The notes below the pieces were generated by a model. It worked only from the letters and a program-made list of their open reading frames with translations, was not told the origin of the DNA and did not search any database. Shown piece by piece: positions 27,750-29,011 of a stretch of 29,011 nucleotides of DNA. The translations under genes were made by a program, and so were the position numbers. The stretch spans positions 1 through 29,011 of the forward strand of contig NW_026516504.1 of the NCBI RefSeq assembly GCF_025602895.1, in the 5' to 3' direction. This DNA comes from Polychytrium aggregatum (Eukaryota; Chytridiomycota; Chytridiomycetes; Polychytriales). Positions within the stretch are counted from its first letter, which is position 1; each line of letters opens with the position of its first letter.

Positions 27750-28017
27750 GAGGGGGTACAAGACAAGACAGGACGGGGCAGAACAGGGCGGTGCTAGGCT
27801 ACTCTAGCGGACGGGTGAGCTCGGGGAGCACTTACGTTTATTCACGATAAAACCGAACTCCAGACAAACGGGGGGAACGGGGGCAACCCGCAGGTATACC
27901 CTGCGGTGGCCTGCCTGCGGTGCGTGAAAACGCAAAGCGCAGCACAGGTCACGACCCACTGCGCCGCGCAGTACGCGCAGTACGCGCAGCACAGCGTCGG
28001 AGATACCATCTCCTACA
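27750..28017 (-). repeat. C1 5' LTR, U3/R part (right of D1)
   Basis: It matches 10458-10725 of the C1 3' LTR, ends in TACA at 28017, and is followed by target duplication CAGGG (28018-28022). It holds the family C palindromic TATA-like core and AATAAA. Transcription from here would run into D1. Confidence 0.9.
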
Positions 28018-28034
28018 CAGGGCACAGGGCACAT

Positions 28035-28079
28035 GGCAAGGCAAGGCAAGGCAAGGCAAGGCAAGGCAAGGCAAGGCAA
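28035..28079 (-). repeat. (GGCAA)9 microsatellite in the B1 leader
   Basis: Nine perfect GGCAA units on the + strand (TTGCC in the element's sense) lie between primer site and gag. Confidence 0.95.
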
Positions 28080-28087
28080 AAGGAGGG

Positions 28088-28097
28088 GAGACGACAA
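28088..28097 (-). other. B1 primer-binding site (probable self-priming)
   Basis: Two bases after the LTR, the - strand reads TTGTCGTCTC. It is the perfect complement of GAGACGACAA in the same LTR (28190-28181, - strand). No TGG tRNA site is present. The 2-base offset is the same as in family A. Confidence 0.65.
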
Positions 28098-28099
28098 AC

Positions 28100-28336
28100 T
28101 GTAACAGGACTGGGGACTGGACGAGAGCGGACGGACTGGAGTAAGCGGGTAACGACTGGTTTACTAGGCGAAGGACGGTGTTGTCGTCTCGCCGGTTTAT
28201 TTTCGGCGGGCGACGCCTTGCATTTACATCCCTGGGGGGTAGCGGACCGGCTTGCCTGCGCTCCTTGTCGCGGGCTAAGCCCCCTCGGGATGCCTTCCGG
28301 GTCGTCCCGGAGCTCCCTGTCCGCGTGCCCATTACA
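28100..28336 (-). repeat. B1 5' LTR (family B, 237 bp)
   Basis: Termini are TGTAA and TTACA. Only this copy is in the window, so the boundaries rest on the inverted termini, the sharp switch to D2 coding sequence at 28337 and the element order. The sense strand has AATAAA at 28201-28196, just before the probable R start at 28190. GGACC at 28337-28341 is the expected target duplication. Confidence 0.8.
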
Positions 28337-29011
28337 GGACCGGCGAGGGCAGCGTAGCCGGGGACAAAGCTCATGATGGTGTTGGTCAAGCCGAGGAAGC
28401 TGCGGAGTTCGTGTTCGGTTGTTGGTCGCGGGTAGTTCTTGATGGCGTCGATGCGCGAGGGATGCACTTGGATGCGTCCTTCGCCGATGATGAAGCCGAG
28501 ATAGGTGACGGTTGAGTTGAAGAACGAACACTTCTCGGGTCGGATCTTGAAGCCGTGTCGGTGGATCTTGTCGAGGACCAGTTCGATGTGGCGGATGTGC
28601 TGGTCCTCGTCCTCGGATGCGATCAGGATGTCGTCGATGTAGACGAACACAAAGTCGTCGATGTACTCGCGGAAGATGTCGTTCATCGCGGCCTGGAACA
28701 CGGAGGGACTGTTGGCGAGGCCGAAGGGCATCACAAGCCACTCAAAGTGGCCGTACTTGGTCCTGAAGGCCGTCTTGGGGGTGTCGGCGTCGGCGATGCG
28801 GATCTGGTGGAATCCGCGTTGCAAGTCGAGCTTGGAGAAGACACGGCACTTGGACAGGCGGTCGATGATCTCGCGCATGTTGGGCAGCGCGGTGCGGTCC
28901 TTGACGGTGATCTTGTTGAGGGCGCGGAAGTCAAAGACGAGTCGGAACTTGTCGCCCTGCTTGACCCAGAAGATCGGTGCGCCGAAGGGCGAGACGGACT
29001 TGCGGATGTGG
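28337..29011 (-). pseudogene. pol: D2: RT fragment of a second family D element, interrupted by B1
   Basis: 675 bases collinear with 24674-25348 of D1, with no indels and about six substitutions seen by eye. It encodes RT from HIRKSVSPFGAPIFWVK through VFVYIDDILIA to FVPGYAALAGP, where the B1 LTR starts. One amino-acid change seen is REFIDD to REYIDD. It continues beyond the right edge of the window; the other half should lie beyond B1's missing end on the left. It is the oldest visible layer of the nest. Confidence 0.88.

Larger units (their letters stand above)
10417..28017 (-). mobile_element. C1: family C chromovirus, interrupted by A4 and D1, with TSD CAGGG
   Basis: The pieces are 10417-10725 (3' LTR), 10726-13111 (pol C-terminal part), 19517-21984 (pol N-terminal part, gag, leader) and 21985-22030 plus 27750-28017 (5' LTR split by D1). 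CAGGG flanks both outer ends (10412-10416 and 28018-28022). With A4 and D1 removed the element is about 5.47 kb, and both reading frames and LTR lengths match up. The span given includes the inserted elements. Confidence 0.92.
28018..28099 (-). other. B1 5' leader with primer site, upstream of the C1 insertion
   Basis: 82 bases between the B1 LTR and C1; the leader resumes at 10398-10411 before the gag ATG, about 96 bases in all. It contains the primer-binding site and a nine-unit GGCAA tandem repeat. No gene is seen. Confidence 0.75.
6040..28336 (-). mobile_element. B1: family B Ty3/gypsy element, split into three pieces by A2, A3 and C1
   Basis: The pieces are 28100-28336 (5' LTR), 28018-28099 plus 10398-10416 (leader), 10169-10397 plus 8790-9378 (gag), and 6040-8796 (pol, cut in integrase). 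C1 with its passengers occupies 10417-28017, solo LTR A3 occupies 9379-10168, and A2 follows from 6039 leftward. B1 itself sits in the RT gene of D2, at 28336/28337. The integrase remainder, 3' LTR and a second GGACC should lie left of the window. The span given includes the inserted elements. Confidence 0.85.

Noticed and set aside
27949..28878. A 309-codon - strand frame taken as one gene
   Set aside because: It is a chimera: the first part is D2 RT, then it reads by chance through the B1 LTR and leader into the C1 LTR.

Overview
The window is, as far as I can read it, entirely made of nested Ty3/gypsy LTR retrotransposons. I found no host gene, tRNA, rRNA or CRISPR array. The pol genes encode protease, reverse transcriptase, RNase H and integrase, and in the three families whose pol 3' end is visible a C-terminal chromodomain (chromoviruses). 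GC-rich DNA, intronless chromovirus pol genes and Tf1/sushi-like self-priming in two families suggest a fungus, possibly a basidiomycete. This is inference; the host is not proven by the sequence. Such a dense chromovirus pile would fit pericentromeric heterochromatin or an accessory region.

Four families and eight copies can be separated by their LTRs, 5-bp target duplications (TSDs) and interrupted reading frames. Family A has ~790-bp LTRs: A1 (+ strand, 1-3274, 3' part only), A2 (- strand, 3275-6039, 5' part), A3 (solo LTR, 9379-10168) and A4 (complete, 13112-19516). Family B has a 237-bp LTR: B1, in pieces 6040-9378, 10169-10416 and 28018-28336. Family C has 309-bp LTRs: C1, in pieces 10417-13111, 19517-22030 and 27750-28017. 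Family D has 466-bp LTRs: D1 (complete, 22031-27749) and D2 (RT fragment, 28337-29011). All copies except A1 read on the - strand.

The order of insertion can be read from the nesting. D2 is the oldest visible layer. B1 inserted into the D2 RT gene (GGACC next to its LTR). C1 then entered the B1 leader (TSD CAGGG), an A element that left solo LTR A3 entered B1 gag (TSD GTGGG), and A2 entered B1 integrase (CACGA on the visible side). A4 entered C1 RT (TSD CGATG), D1 entered the C1 5' LTR (TSD GAGGG), and A1 entered A2 pol (CTCGG on the visible side). Nesting is four layers deep at the left edge (D2 > B1 > A2 > A1).

A4 and D1 look complete and recent: full gag and pol frames and near-identical or identical LTR pairs. 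In all four families pol lies in the -1 frame relative to gag. Each gag end carries a canonical X XXY YYZ slippery heptamer followed by an 8-11 bp perfect hairpin, so Gag-Pol is probably made by -1 ribosomal frameshifting. Families A and B appear to self-prime reverse transcription: the primer-binding site is complementary to the LTR's own R region. Families C and D have a TGG-type tRNA primer site, perhaps for initiator tRNA-Met. In D1 the gag start codon is formed by the LTR/primer-site junction.
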